Assembly: GCA_000350305.1 (NCBI GenBank) | Contig: CP002916.1 | Span: forward strand, 186,001 to 250,000 | DNA length: 64,000 nt | Source: Thermoplasmatales archaeon BRNA1 | Lineage (GTDB): Archaea > Thermoplasmatota > Thermoplasmata > Methanomassiliicoccales > Methanomethylophilaceae | Direction of reading: 5' to 3' | In this document: one piece after another, positions 8,459 through 18,500 of the stretch | Layout of the letters: each line of letters begins with the position of its first letter | Numbering within the stretch: position 1 is the stretch's first letter | Made by a program: the position numbers and the translations under genes | Notes under the pieces: model-generated | What the model was told of the DNA's origin: nothing | The model's database searches: none | What the model saw: only the letters and a program-made list of their open reading frames with translations

Positions 8459-9427
8459 ATGGCAAACGACTGGCACTCCGTCATCGCGTCCGAGATGGAA
8501 CGCGTTGAGGGAGTCCTTTTCCATGCGGGGAAAGCGGACAATCCCGAGCTCACGGAGATGTGTCAGTACGTACTGGCCAATCACGGCAAGAGGGTAAGGC
8601 CTGCATTCTCGATTCTCTCCTATTACGTGTGCGGCGGGAAGGATCCCACCCGGGCGATCGACGTCGGATGCGGTATCGAGCTCATCCACAACGCCACCCT
8701 CATCCACGACGACATCAACGACCAGGGAGAGCTCAGGAGGGGGGCTAAGGCGCTCTACCGCGAGTATGCCCTGGGCAAGTCCATCGTCTGCGGGGATTAC
8801 CTCTTTGCCCTCGGATACAAGCTCATGGGCTCGTCCTCCGGGGATCTGGTGAACTTCATCATCGAGGCCGCATCCGGTCTCGCCTGCGGGGAGTTCAGCC
8901 AGAAGAAGTATGAGCGCAACGTCATGGTCGGCGAGGCCGAATATATGGACATCATCAGCGGGAAGACTGCCCGTCTGATCGAGTGTGCCGCGAAGTGCGG
9001 TGCCTTCCTCGCAGACAGCACCGATGCGCAGACCATCGACGCCGTCGGCAATTTCGCATTCAAGGCCGGACAGGCATTCCAGATCATCGACGACGTCCTC
9101 GATGTCGCCGGAGACGTGTCCAACACCGGCAAGAAGCTCGGAAACGACATCATCGAGGGGAAACCCACCCTTCCCACCATCTACGCCATCGAGGACCCTT
9201 CCTGCGGTGCACGCATAAGGGAGGTCTTCGAGAACCCCGAATCCACCCGCGAAGAGGTGGCAGAGGCCATCGAGCTTATCAACAAGACCGATTCCATCGC
9301 ACGCTGCCGCCGTCTCGCGGAGGCCATCGCCGAGTCCGCCAAGAGCGAGCTCGACACCTTTGCACCCTCGGTCTACAAGGACTGCCTTTTCGACCTCGTC
9401 GACTTCATCGTCTCAAGGGACAGGTGA
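8459..9427 (+). CDS. idsA: Polyprenyl (geranylgeranyl/farnesyl) diphosphate synthase
   Basis: A 322-aa trans-prenyltransferase that condenses IPP with allylic diphosphates to build the C20 (or C15) chains of archaeal lipids. The first Asp-rich motif is D-D-I-N-D (residues 84-88) and the second D-D-V-L-D (211-215). The family motif G-K-R-V-R-P lies at 43-48. Product length cannot be settled from sequence alone, but the next gene (geranylgeranyl reductase) suggests C20. The start ATG follows a TATA-like AATATTTAAG about 30 bp upstream, so the mRNA may have a very short leader. Its stop overlaps the GTG start of the next gene. Confidence 0.9.
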   Translation: MANDWHSVIASEMERVEGVLFHAGKADNPELTEMCQYVLANHGKRVRPAFSILSYYVCGGKDPTRAIDVGCGIELIHNATLIHDDINDQGELRRGAKALYREYALGKSIVCGDYLFALGYKLMGSSSGDLVNFIIEAASGLACGEFSQKKYERNVMVGEAEYMDIISGKTARLIECAAKCGAFLADSTDAQTIDAVGNFAFKAGQAFQIIDDVLDVAGDVSNTGKKLGNDIIEGKPTLPTIYAIEDPSCGARIREVFENPESTREEVAEAIELINKTDSIARCRRLAEAIAESAKSELDTFAPSVYKDCLFDLVDFIVSRDR

Positions 9428-10524
9428 TTCTTCTGGATACCATCGAGACCGACGTTCTGATTGTTGGATCCGGTCCCGCGGGAAGCCTTGCGGCCAGGGC
9501 TGCAGCCGAGAAGGGAGTCAGGGTCACATTCATCGAGAGGCGCCCCGAGGTGGGCGTCCCGGTCCGCTGCGGGGAGCTGGTGCCTTCCGTACAGGAGATC
9601 AAGGACATGTTCCCCAACCTGGAGCGTGCCGATCCCCTGTTCGATCTCCCCGACAGCCTCCGCTGCAGGGACGTTGAGGGCATCAGGCTCATCGACCCCA
9701 GGCAGAAGGTCAGGGAGTTCCCGTTCACCGGATACACCACCGACAGGGACAGGTTCGACCAGTATCTGGCGGACCAGGCGGTCTCGGCGGGTGCGGAGCT
9801 CATAAGGAAATGTGCATTCGACAGGATCGAGGACGGCATTGCGAAGACAAGCCTCTTCGACATCAGATACAAGGTCATAATCGGGGCAGACGGGCCCGGT
9901 TCCAGGGTCGCCCAGGCAATGGGGCTCCCCGCCAACAGGAACTGCTATCCGGCGGTCTCCGCCCAGGCAGAGGGGGACTTCGACCCCGTCATCCAGATGT
10001 TCTTCGGACGCATCGCTCCCGGCGCCTACGGATGGATCATGCCCAAGGACGGAAGGGCCAATGTGGGGGTGGGATTCTCTCCCAAGTTCTCCAGCGGTTC
10101 CCTCTCGGGATACATGGAGCGGTTCGTGAAGGACCACGGCCTGAAGCTCATCACCCCGATCAAGGGCAAGTATGTGCCCAGCGAAGGCCCGATCTCCAGG
10201 ACCGTCACAGGGAACTGTATGCTCGCGGGAGACGCGGCGGGAGTGGTCATGCCCGTCAACGGCGGAGGCATCCCCCAGGCGATGATTACCGGCAGGATGG
10301 CCGGGGAGGCGGCCGCGGAGAACATCCTGGACGGCAGGCCCCTGGAGGTCTACGAGCAGGAGTGGAAGAACGTCCTCTACAAACCCCTCCACATCGCCGC
10401 CGGCAACAAGAGGCTCGCGGACAGGCTCGCCTTCAAGACCGACCGCAGGACCGCGCTCTGCATGAGCATTCTCGGAACCCGCAGGATGGGCAAGCTGATC
10501 AGGTGCAAGCGCCTGTTCCCGTGA
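9424..10524 (+). CDS. Geranylgeranyl reductase family protein (digeranylgeranylglycerophospholipid reductase)
   Basis: A 366-aa flavoprotein that reduces the double bonds of geranylgeranyl chains in archaeal membrane lipids. The FAD-binding G-S-G-P-A-G is at residues 15-20, the family motif P-V-R-C-G-E near 45-50, and the second FAD motif G-D-A-A-G-V-V-M-P-V-N-G-G-G-I near 267-281. No ATG fits the N-terminus, so I use GTG at 9424, which overlaps the upstream stop as GTGA; AGGGA lies a few bases upstream. Pairing with idsA supports lipid saturation as the role. Confidence 0.87.
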   Translation: MILLDTIETDVLIVGSGPAGSLAARAAAEKGVRVTFIERRPEVGVPVRCGELVPSVQEIKDMFPNLERADPLFDLPDSLRCRDVEGIRLIDPRQKVREFPFTGYTTDRDRFDQYLADQAVSAGAELIRKCAFDRIEDGIAKTSLFDIRYKVIIGADGPGSRVAQAMGLPANRNCYPAVSAQAEGDFDPVIQMFFGRIAPGAYGWIMPKDGRANVGVGFSPKFSSGSLSGYMERFVKDHGLKLITPIKGKYVPSEGPISRTVTGNCMLAGDAAGVVMPVNGGGIPQAMITGRMAGEAAAENILDGRPLEVYEQEWKNVLYKPLHIAAGNKRLADRLAFKTDRRTALCMSILGTRRMGKLIRCKRLFP

Positions 10525-10983
10525 TCATCTCTTCCTGTGGGCGCGCATGGGCGAACCGCAGATCGGACAGTCGTCCCGCTTCTCCTTGTACCATTTCCCG
10601 CAGCCGATGCACTGGTAGTTCCACTTCTCCACCTTGGTGATGCCGTTCTGTCCCACGCCGCGGCAGGGGATGCCCATGATCCTCGCGGTATTCTGTATGG
10701 AGTAGTCGTCGGTAAGGACGGTCCCGCCCACGTCCAACGCAAGTGCCAGCACGGTCATATCGACGGGTGAGAGACGGCCGAGGTCCCCGCTCTTGCGGGC
10801 AGTCTCCTCGACCTTCTTCAGGGATGCCTCGGTGCAGTCGGACACCCTCAGGAGGTCCCCCCAGAGGCCGAGCCTGCGGTCCTTGTACTTCTCGAGTTCC
10901 CTTATAACACCGGGAGGGCAGCAGAACTCCTCATCCGGGAGCTGCTCCATTGAAAACAGTGCGGAACTGTCGAGTACGAGCAT
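10525..10983 (-). CDS. nob1: Nob1-like endoribonuclease (PIN domain and zinc ribbon)
   Basis: A 152-aa protein with the Nob1 layout. The N-terminal PIN domain begins V-L-D-S-S-A-L-F with catalytic Asp 5 and has further acidic residues at D75 and D92/D93. The C-terminal zinc ribbon uses Cys 125/128 and 139/142. Nob1 cleaves pre-16S rRNA at its 3' end (site D) during small-subunit maturation. The gene converges with the reductase gene with no spacer between the stop codons. The basic end R-A-H-R-K-R may contact rRNA. Confidence 0.88.
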   Translation of the reverse strand: MLVLDSSALFSMEQLPDEEFCCPPGVIRELEKYKDRRLGLWGDLLRVSDCTEASLKKVEETARKSGDLGRLSPVDMTVLALALDVGGTVLTDDYSIQNTARIMGIPCRGVGQNGITKVEKWNYQCIGCGKWYKEKRDDCPICGSPMRAHRKR

Positions 10984-11037
10984 TTTACCGCCGAATAATC
11001 TATCTTTAACAATAAAAAGAAAGGGGTTCGTGACGAT

Positions 11038-11047
11038 ACCCTTATAG
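11038..11047 (+). promoter_or_regulatory. TATA box upstream of carS
   Basis: The sequence CCCTTATAGG lies about 25-30 bp before the ATG at 11070, so the transcript probably has a very short leader or none. It would serve carS-pyrE-UDG-HAD as one unit. Confidence 0.45.
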
Positions 11048-11069
11048 GATTCGCGGATATCTTCCGACC

Positions 11070-11642
11070 ATGGACGCCCTGGGTGTCATCGTCATCATGC
11101 TGAACGGTTTCTGGCTCTTCCTGCCGGCCATGATCCCCAATTCCGCCGCTGTCGTTTTCGGCGGAGGGACCAAGATGGATTTCGGCAGATCCTGGAGGGG
11201 CAAGAGGATCTTCGGCGACGGGAAGTCCTGGAGGGGCTTCTTCGGAGGAGCGTTCTCCGGAATAGTCCTAGGTCTCATCCTCATAGGCATCTCCGCGCTC
11301 TTCGGCAGCGACGACTACTGGGGATACGGGAAGTTCTGGGGATGCCTAAGCGTCATAGCGTGCCTGTCCTTCGGAGCCGTCCTCGGCGACCTCTGCGGCG
11401 CGTTCATCAAGAGGAGGTACGGACTGGAGAGGGGAGCCAAGGCGCCCATCCTCGACCAGTACGACTTCGTGATCGGGGCGCTGTGCATAACCGCCCTGTT
11501 CAACCCCGGATGGGTGTACGACATCTACATCGAGGGATGGCATATCGCAGCCCTGATATTCCTCCTCGTCGTGATGTTCTCCATCCACCGCATCGTCAAC
11601 ATCATAGGATACAAGATGGGTCTCAAGAAGGAGCCCTGGTGA
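11070..11642 (+). CDS. carS: CDP-archaeol synthase
   Basis: A 190-aa membrane protein of the CarS (DUF46) family, which activates the unsaturated archaetidic acid with CTP to give CDP-archaeol, the precursor of polar head-group attachment. About five membrane helices are visible. Conserved residues include P-N-S-A-A-V-V-F-G-G-G-T near 24-35, the cytoplasmic motif G-K-R-I-F-G-D-G-K-S-W-R-G-F near 44-57, and the D-Q-Y-D-F-V-I-G-A segment near 130-138. It heads a tightly packed run of genes, with pyrE 5 bp downstream. Confidence 0.92.
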   Translation: MDALGVIVIMLNGFWLFLPAMIPNSAAVVFGGGTKMDFGRSWRGKRIFGDGKSWRGFFGGAFSGIVLGLILIGISALFGSDDYWGYGKFWGCLSVIACLSFGAVLGDLCGAFIKRRYGLERGAKAPILDQYDFVIGALCITALFNPGWVYDIYIEGWHIAALIFLLVVMFSIHRIVNIIGYKMGLKKEPW

Positions 11643-11647
11643 TTCAC

Positions 11648-12184
11648 ATGGCAGACGTCAAGAAGGCTTTGGAGGAGTGCGGGGCACTCCAGTTCGGAGA
11701 CTTCACCCTGGCTTCCGGGGCGAAGAGCAGCTACTACATCGACATCAAGAAGGCGAGCACCAAGCCCGCAGTCCTCGCGCTCATCGCCAAGGAGATGGCA
11801 GCGGAGATGAGGGAACTGGGACTCAATCCCGATCGTGTCGCCGGAGTCGTCCTGGGATCCATCCCCCTCGCCACCGCCCTGTCCCTGGAGACCGGGATCC
11901 CCCTCCTCATGGTCAGGAAGGAGAGGAAGGACCACGGCACCGGGAGGCTCGTGGAGGGAGACCTGAACAAGGGGGACGACGTTCTCGTTGTCGAGGACGT
12001 CATCACCACCGCCGGTTCATCCATGAAGGCCATCGCCGCCCTCCGCGAGGAGGGGGCCAAGGTCGAGAAGGTCTTCTCCGTCATCGACCGCGAGGGAGGC
12101 GGAAGGGAGAACCTCGATTCCATAGGCGTCAAGCTCAACGCCCTCGTGAAGGGTTCCGATCTCCTGAAGGATGCGAAGCAATGA
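11648..12184 (+). CDS. pyrE: Orotate phosphoribosyltransferase
   Basis: A 178-aa enzyme forming orotidine 5'-phosphate from orotate and PRPP in pyrimidine synthesis. The PRPP-binding motif is V-V-E-D-V-I-T-T-A-G-S-S near residues 114-125, and the mobile catalytic loop holds R-K-E-R-K-D-H-G-T near 90-98. The start is taken as the ATG at 11648; a GTG at 11639 overlapping the carS stop is an alternative that adds three residues. The stop overlaps the next gene by ATGA, suggesting coupling. Confidence 0.9.
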   Translation: MADVKKALEECGALQFGDFTLASGAKSSYYIDIKKASTKPAVLALIAKEMAAEMRELGLNPDRVAGVVLGSIPLATALSLETGIPLLMVRKERKDHGTGRLVEGDLNKGDDVLVVEDVITTAGSSMKAIAALREEGAKVEKVFSVIDREGGGRENLDSIGVKLNALVKGSDLLKDAKQ

Positions 12185-12723
12185 GTTTCAAGACCCCCGA
12201 GAAGGACTGCAGTCTCTGCGACCTCTGCAGATGGCGCACCAACCTGGTCCTTCCCTCAGGGGACCTGGATTCCCCCGTGGTCCTCGTGGGAGAGGCACCG
12301 GGGGAGAACGAGGACCTCCAGGGGAAGCCCTTCGTAGGAAGGGCGGGGGAGATCCTCAACAAGATCCTGGAGGACGTGGGGCTCGACCGCGGAAGGCTGA
12401 TGATCACCAACACCGTGAAGTGCCGTCCGCCCCAGAACCGCGAGCCCCAGCCGGAGGAGATGGCCGCCTGCAGGCCGTTCCTGGATTCCGAACTGGCCAC
12501 CAAGAAGGTCATCGTCGGTCTTGGCAAGAGCGCCATACGCGACCTCATGGGGTACGAGGGGCCGATGAAGCCCATCGTAAACACCAGGCAGCACATCACA
12601 GTCGGCGGCAAGGAGATCCTCTTCATCCCCACCTACCATCCGATGGCATGCGTGTACCAGAAGCCTGCCCGCGAGCAGCTGAAGCTCACCATGGTCATGA
12701 TCAAGGAGGAGTTCCTTCCTTGA
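12181..12723 (+). CDS. Family 4-type uracil-DNA glycosylase with Fe-S cluster
   Basis: A 180-aa base-excision repair enzyme that removes uracil from DNA. Motif 1 is G-E-A-P-G-E-N-E-D near residues 38-46 followed by G-K-P-F-V-G-R-A-G, the hallmark of family 4. Cys at the N-terminus (C10/C13) and two further Cys near 80 and 96 fit the [4Fe-4S] ligands. The leucine-loop motif T-Y-H-P-M-A is near 151-156. It begins at the ATGA overlap with pyrE. Confidence 0.9.
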   Translation: MSFKTPEKDCSLCDLCRWRTNLVLPSGDLDSPVVLVGEAPGENEDLQGKPFVGRAGEILNKILEDVGLDRGRLMITNTVKCRPPQNREPQPEEMAACRPFLDSELATKKVIVGLGKSAIRDLMGYEGPMKPIVNTRQHITVGGKEILFIPTYHPMACVYQKPAREQLKLTMVMIKEEFLP

Positions 12724-13517
12724 TCGGATTCGCCATCGACATGGACGGGACCGTCTACAAGGGCGACAATCCCATCCCGGGAGCCAAGGAATTCATCGCA
12801 GAGCTCAGGAAGAGGGGGATTCCGTTCAGGTTTCTGACCAACAACTCCTCCCACACCCGCGGATTCTTCGCCGCCAGGCTGAAGAGGCTGGGATTCGACG
12901 TCACCGACGACGATGTCCTATCCAGCACTCTGGCCACCACCCGCTTCATCGCCGACAAGAGGAAGGGCAAGACCGTCAGGGTGATTGCCACCCCCGACGT
13001 GTGTAAAGAGATCGAGGTCTCAGGCATACAAATGTGCCAGACAGGTCAGCCAGACATCGTCCTGCTGACTTTCGATACCACCATCGACTACGCGAAGATA
13101 AACGACGGGTACCATTGCATGCTCGCGGGTTCCGAACTCATCGCCACCCATCCAGACGACGTCTGCCCCACCGAGGACTCTTACGATGTCGATATCGGCC
13201 CCTTCATCAGACTCTACGAGTCACTTACCGGTAAGGATGCCACCGTCATCGGGAAGCCCAACCGCCTCATGCTGGAGATGGCGGGTGCAGAGATGGGCAT
13301 CCCTCCGGAGGACGTGGTCATGATCGGCGACCGTCTGTCCACGGACATCAGGATGGCGGAGCTTGCGGGAACCAGATCCATCCTGGTACTCTCGGGTGAG
13401 ACCGACAGGGCGATTTTTGAATCCTCCGATTCTAGGCCCACCTTCGTCCTGGATTCCGTCGCGGACATAGTCCCGCAGCTCCTGGACACCGGACGCCTCC
13501 GACCCTCAGTCTTATAA
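12720..13517 (+). CDS. HAD-superfamily phosphatase, NagD-like
   Basis: A 265-aa HAD hydrolase. The nucleophile motif D-M-D-G-T starts at residue 7, motif II is L-T-N-N-S-S near 39-44, and motif IV G-D-R-L-S-T-D-I is near 201-208. The large cap places it with NagD/AraL-type sugar-phosphate or p-nitrophenyl phosphatases; the substrate is unknown. No upstream ATG exists and the first internal ATG would cut the catalytic motif, so the start must be TTG at 12720, 10 bases after AAGGAGG (12703-12709) and overlapping the UDG stop as TTGA. Confidence 0.85.
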   Translation: MIGFAIDMDGTVYKGDNPIPGAKEFIAELRKRGIPFRFLTNNSSHTRGFFAARLKRLGFDVTDDDVLSSTLATTRFIADKRKGKTVRVIATPDVCKEIEVSGIQMCQTGQPDIVLLTFDTTIDYAKINDGYHCMLAGSELIATHPDDVCPTEDSYDVDIGPFIRLYESLTGKDATVIGKPNRLMLEMAGAEMGIPPEDVVMIGDRLSTDIRMAELAGTRSILVLSGETDRAIFESSDSRPTFVLDSVADIVPQLLDTGRLRPSVL

Positions 13518-13544
13518 GCGGGGGGCCTATTCAAAGCCGATAAC

Positions 13545-14102
13545 ATGGACAACTTCCGCAAGACCTGGCTGATGCTCCTCGTCCTCTCCACCGCCCTGTC
13601 CCTCATTTCCGGATACTTCCGCGCGGAGTTCGGGTGGCACAACGGCCTTTCGTTCCTGATAATGTTCGTCCTGCTGTCCATCCTGTCCCGCGTTCCTTCG
13701 GGATACGGCAAGCTGAATTCCGTGCAGATGTTCGGCCCCGTCCTCTTCGGGGTGATCCTCGCAGCCGCCCTCAGCACGGTGGCGACCGCCTGCGGGATCG
13801 TCGGAGCCGGCGAGGATCTGGGATACGGGGGAGCGGTCCTCTACTTCATCGCGATCGCGGCCTGCGGTTTCGCCCTGGCGGGGGTCAACCTGTTCATCGC
13901 CGCACGCGAGGGGGTCGAGCCCATCCTCGGGCCCAACATCCTCCGCGGCATCATATCCTTCCTGCTGTTCATCATCGGACTGATCGCTATCGCAGCAGAC
14001 GGGGACAATCAGGACCTTATGACCGCCAGTTATGCGGGATTCTGCGCGTTTGTCGGTTTCGTATTCATGTGGCGCAGTACCCGTACACCTTACGCTTTGT
14101 GA
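13545..14102 (+). CDS. Multi-pass membrane protein of unknown function
   Basis: A 185-aa protein with about six hydrophobic helices (roughly residues 8-25, 34-48, 63-85, 95-115, 127-147, 155-173) and little else. I recognise no family. A TATA-like CTTATAAG at about 13511-13518 is 27-34 bp before the ATG, so it is probably transcribed on its own, essentially leaderless. Codon use matches the core genome. Nothing in the sequence suggests a substrate or partner. Confidence 0.7.
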   Translation: MDNFRKTWLMLLVLSTALSLISGYFRAEFGWHNGLSFLIMFVLLSILSRVPSGYGKLNSVQMFGPVLFGVILAAALSTVATACGIVGAGEDLGYGGAVLYFIAIAACGFALAGVNLFIAAREGVEPILGPNILRGIISFLLFIIGLIAIAADGDNQDLMTASYAGFCAFVGFVFMWRSTRTPYAL

Positions 14103-14132
14103 CAGAAAAAGAGCGTAAAAATCGCGCTAGAT

Positions 14133-14146
14133 TTAAAATAATATAA
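14133..14146 (+). promoter_or_regulatory. TATA box for the signal peptidase gene
   Basis: An AT-rich stretch containing AATAATATAAG lies about 35 bp before the ATG at 14178. Transcription would start around 14165, so that the Shine-Dalgarno GGTGAT is just included. Confidence 0.5.
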
Positions 14147-14177
14147 GTAGGTCTTGTACTTGGATCGGTGATTGTCT

Positions 14178-14717
14178 ATGGACGCAGGAAAGAAGCGTTG
14201 CTAGGTCATCGTCGCGGCCGCTCTCGTGGTGGTCACAGCGGGCCTGGTGTGCCTCCTCGACCTGAACGACGGTTCACTGAGCGTCAGCGGACGTTCGGTA
14301 AAATACGTCCCCACGGGATCCATGGACGGTCACGTGACCGAGTACGACATCGACAGCTTCCCCGCGAAGACCCTGGTGACGGTGAAGGACGCCGACATCG
14401 GGGACGTGGAGATCGGGGATGTCGTGGTGTTCGACAACAACGGCATCACAACCGTGCACCGCTGTATCGGCATCGGCACGGATGCGCAGGGGAACCTGTA
14501 TCTCACGTGCAGAGGAGACGCAAACTCCACACTGTCCACCGAGACGGTGCATGCCGGGGACGTCGAGGGCATCGTGGTCGGGACCTCCCACTGGATGGGA
14601 GTCCTGGTCGGGTTCGTCAAGAACAGCACGATCCTGTTCGTGGCGGTGATAATCGTCCTCTGCGTGATGGCCGTGACCGTCAAGGACATGGTGGTCATGA
14701 TGAGGAATAAGGAGTGA
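14178..14717 (+). CDS. Type I signal peptidase (archaeal/SipW type) with in-frame TAG at codon 9
   Basis: With TAG at 14202-14204 read as an amino acid, this is a 179-aa signal peptidase. It has a basic N-terminus (G-K-K-R-C), a first membrane helix at about residues 10-28, the catalytic Ser in P-T-G-S-M (S48), a His in T-V-H-R-C (H94) and the acidic R-G-D-A-N motif (D114). These give the Ser-His-Asp set of archaeal and ER-type enzymes. A second helix lies at about 150-170. The ATG at 14178 has GGTGAT at a normal distance. Starting after the amber would need a GTG (14226) inside the first helix and would lose the basic anchor. The adjacent gene is probably its substrate. Confidence 0.8.
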
Positions 14718-14721
14718 GGGA

Positions 14722-15407
14722 ATGAGCGCAGAAGTCAGCTACAGGAACAGGACGGTCATCCTCCTTGTTGCGATGATTGCCATTGCGGCGGCATGCGTGG
14801 GCGTAGCCCTGGCTAACGTTGTATCCACGGTCAGTTCCACCGACAACACGGTCTCTGCCGACTACATCTCCCTGGACATCTACAATGTCTCCGGCGACAC
14901 CGCTATTTCGGATTCCCTCGACTCCGGAAGTCTGGCGTTCACATACACCACCTCCAACGGGGTCATCACCATAGACGGTGCCTCGCCACTGTCCTTCATC
15001 GCTTCCGGCAGCTACTATCTCAAGGCCAGCAGCAACCAGAACTACTCTGTCTACCTGAGGGCATCGTATTCCCTCGACGAGGCCGCAATCCAGGCCGATT
15101 CTCTCGATGTTGCTACCGTCAAGGAGAATGTCCTTGCGGTCATTAAGTACATGACCCTAACCCTGACCCCGTCTCCGGGCCTGCAATCTCCGAGCAGATG
15201 AGTCTTGACGCCCCCAGTGACAGTGTCACGCTCAGTCCGAATGCGAACTACGGAATCGCAATCACCGTTCAGTCCCCTTCGTATTCCTTGTACGCCCTGC
15301 CTGACATCGAGGAGTACATCAAGTACATCGTTCTCGATTTCCGTTGCGCATGGGTCGATATCTACAACGGTGCCAGCGGATACGGAAGCCTCAACAGTCT
15401 CCCCTGA
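14722..15407 (+). pseudogene. Secreted TasA/camelysin-like protein, frameshifted
   Basis: The first frame starts at ATG 14722 after GGAGTGAGGG. It encodes a signal-peptide-like N-terminus (R-N-R-T-V then a helix at about residues 11-31) followed by V-S-S-T-D-N-T-V-S-A-D-Y-I-S-L-D-I, the pattern seen after the cleavage site in SipW-dependent proteins. This frame ends at TGA 15199-15201. A second frame, -1 relative to the first, runs without stops from before 15165 to TGA 15405-15407 and continues the same composition. Joining them near the C-rich repeat at about 15155-15175 gives roughly 226 aa. It may be a one-base deletion, a sequencing error or programmed frameshifting. Confidence 0.6.
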
Positions 15408-15543
15408 TTGCATCAGAGAGAGGCATTCAATGCGCTGGCACATTCCTTTTTCCGCATTATTTTAAATACTGACAAAATATTCCTTTATTAGGGATGCACG
15501 ACGGACGTAAGTCCGCATATGCCCCGATCGATGGGATGTCGGG

Positions 15544-18500
15544 ATGTATCTAAAGCAGATTGAACTGGAGAATTTCAAATCGTTCGGAGGGAAGGTCACC
15601 ATTCCCATGATGGATGGGTACATGGCCATCACCGGTCCGAACGGGTCCGGAAAGTCGAACATCGGCGATGCGATCATGTTCGTTCTCGGGCCCAAGAGCC
15701 CGAAAGCGGTCAGGGCCGGAAGGATCCCCGACCTGGTTTTCAGCGGAGGAGCCAACAAGGCGAAGGCCGATTACATGAAGGCCACCCTCGTCTTCGACAA
15801 CACGGACAGGGTAATGCCCTGGAACGCCGACGAGGTCAGGCTCACCCGCTACGTCAAGCTGAAGGGCGAGGACAAGAGCGATTACACATCCTACTTCTTC
15901 ATCAACGACACCAAGGCAACCCTCGGCGACTTCGACACCCTGCTCTCCAAGGCGAGGATCAGCGCCGACGGATACAACATCGTGCAGCAGGGAGACGTCA
16001 CCAACATCGTCAGGATGGGGAGCGTCGAGAGGAGGAGGATCCTGGACGGGATCTCCGGAATCGCAAGCTTCGATTCCGACATCGACAAGGCCGAGAACGA
16101 GAAGGAGGAGGCCACTGCCAACCTGGACCGCATCTCGATTATCCGCGGGGAGAAGGAATCCCAGCTGAAATCCCTGGAGAAGGACCGCGAGCAGGCGAAG
16201 ATCTACCTCGAGCAGAAGGAGAAGCTCGACATCGCCAAGGCACAGCTCGTGGTCAGGCAGCGCGACAACGAGAAGGCCACCCTCGACGGGATCAACACCT
16301 ATGTCGCACGCCTGCAGAACGACGTCGACGAGCTGGCCAAGAAGAAGGCGGCGAAGAGGCTCGAGGCAGACGAGAACGACAGGGCCATCGAGGCAAAGGA
16401 GAAGGAGATCGAGGACCACACCGGTCCCGAGTACAGGCAGGTCAAGAACGACGTCGAGGAGACCAAGGTCAAGGTCGCCACCGAGAGGGAAAGGAAGGCC
16501 GATGCCCTCCTCGAGGCCGAGGACCAGAAGAACTACCGCCAGGAACTCGCGGACGATATCGACGCCAACCGCGGACAGTACAGCGAAGTGGCCCAGAACA
16601 TCGCAGACCTTCAGTCGCAGCTGGATTCGATCACCGCAGAGAAGAAGGCCGCCCAGAAGCAGGCCGAGGACCTCGGCAGGGAGACCGCCAGCCACGGCGG
16701 GGAGATGACTCAGATCCAGAAGAGGATCGAGGAGCTCGACAGGGCCATCGACCAGTTCGGAGCCGAGGACCAGCAGGCGAAGGCCGACGCGGCATCAGCC
16801 GTGTCCGTATCCGAGACCGCGGAGATCGCCCTCGCCAACGCCGAGAGCGCCGTCGAAGCGGCCAAATTCGAGGTCAAGGACGCCGAGTACAACCTGGCGG
16901 AGGTCAAGAGGGCGGCCGGCCCGGACGACGCCGAGGAGCTCGGGAAACAGGTATTCGCATTCAAGCAGAAGGAGGCCTCCCTGGAGAAACAGGAGGAGGA
17001 CCTCCGTGCAATCGCCGAGAAGAAGAATGCGGAGTTCAACCGCCTCAACGCGGAGAAGAGGGCGTCCGATGCCGCCAACAGCGGTTCCGAGGCGCTCTCG
17101 CAGATCCTCGCCCAGAGGGACTCCGGGCAGATCTCCGGCATCATCGGGGCGGTGTCCGAGCTGGCCACTGTCGACCCCGGATACGAGACCGCCCTCTCCG
17201 TGGCGGCCGGTAACAAGATGCGCGCAGTCGTCGTGAAGGACGACGACGTCGCCGCAACCTGCATCAAATTCCTGAAGGACAACCGCCTCGGAAGGGTCAC
17301 CTTCCTCCCCATCAACAAGATGATGCCCGGGAAGCCCCGCGCCAAGGCGATCATGGTCCTCAAGCAGACCGAGGGGTACGCCACCGACTTCCTGCAGTAC
17401 AAACCGGAGTACGAGAACGTGTTCTGGTACGTCCTCGGGGACACCCTCGTGGACTCCAGCATCGACCACGCCCGCTCCATCATGGGAGGTATCAGGATCG
17501 TCACCAAGGCGGGTGAGCTCATCGAGGCCTCCGGCGCAATGACCGGAGGAACCCTCAGCACCAAGAACATCCCCAAGTTCGGAGCATCCTCCCAGGGGGA
17601 GCTGTCCAGGGCTGCCGAGGAACTCTCCAAGGCGAACGCCGCCCTTGAGGGTGTGCGCGCCGAGCTCAGGGCCATCCGCGACCAGATCAGGGAGACCGAC
17701 GACCTCATGCGCAGGGCCAACTCCAGCAACGCCGAGAACAGAGGCAAGGTCGCGGCGGCGGAGGCATCGCTCAACGCCGCCAAGAAGGCGCTCGCCAAGG
17801 CGGAGGAGGACCTCGCACGCATGAGGAAGTCCACCGCGGAGGCGACCGAAACAGTCAACACCAGGCAGGCAAACGCCGCCGTCATCGCGGAGAAACTGGA
17901 GAACATGCGCAACGAGCGCACCGCCGCCCGCGAGAGGCTCGCGGCGATTGCCCCGGCCGACCTGCAGGAGCGCATCGAGAAGGCGCGCAACGCCGTTTAC
18001 GAGCTCACGCAGAAGGAGAATGACCTCCTCAGCCAGATCGGAGGGGCCAGGGCCGAGCTGTCTGGATTGGACAAGCAGAAGGAGGCCCTGGACGACCAGG
18101 TCTCCAAGACCGACAAGGCCATCGCCGAGGCGGAGGCCGAGGCCGGGCAGCACCAGAAGGCCATGGACCAGCTGGATATCGAGCTCGCGGCCAAGAAGAA
18201 GATCCTCTCCGACATGGAGTCCGGGGTGGAGGACCTCAAGTCCGCCCGCGATGCCCTGGTCGAGAGGAAATACAAGCTCGAGGGAGAGGTCGACAAGGCC
18301 CAGGGAGACATCGAGACCAAGAACGGAATACTCCAGAGCCAGCAGGCGCAGGTGCTCATCCACCAGCAGACGCTCCAGGGATTCGAGGAGGAGATCAAGC
18401 AGATCACCGTCGAGATCCTCGAGCCCATCCCCGCCGAGGAGACCCTCAAGAGGACCATCAGGACCTGCGAGGGAACCATCGGGGAGCTCGGCAACATCAA

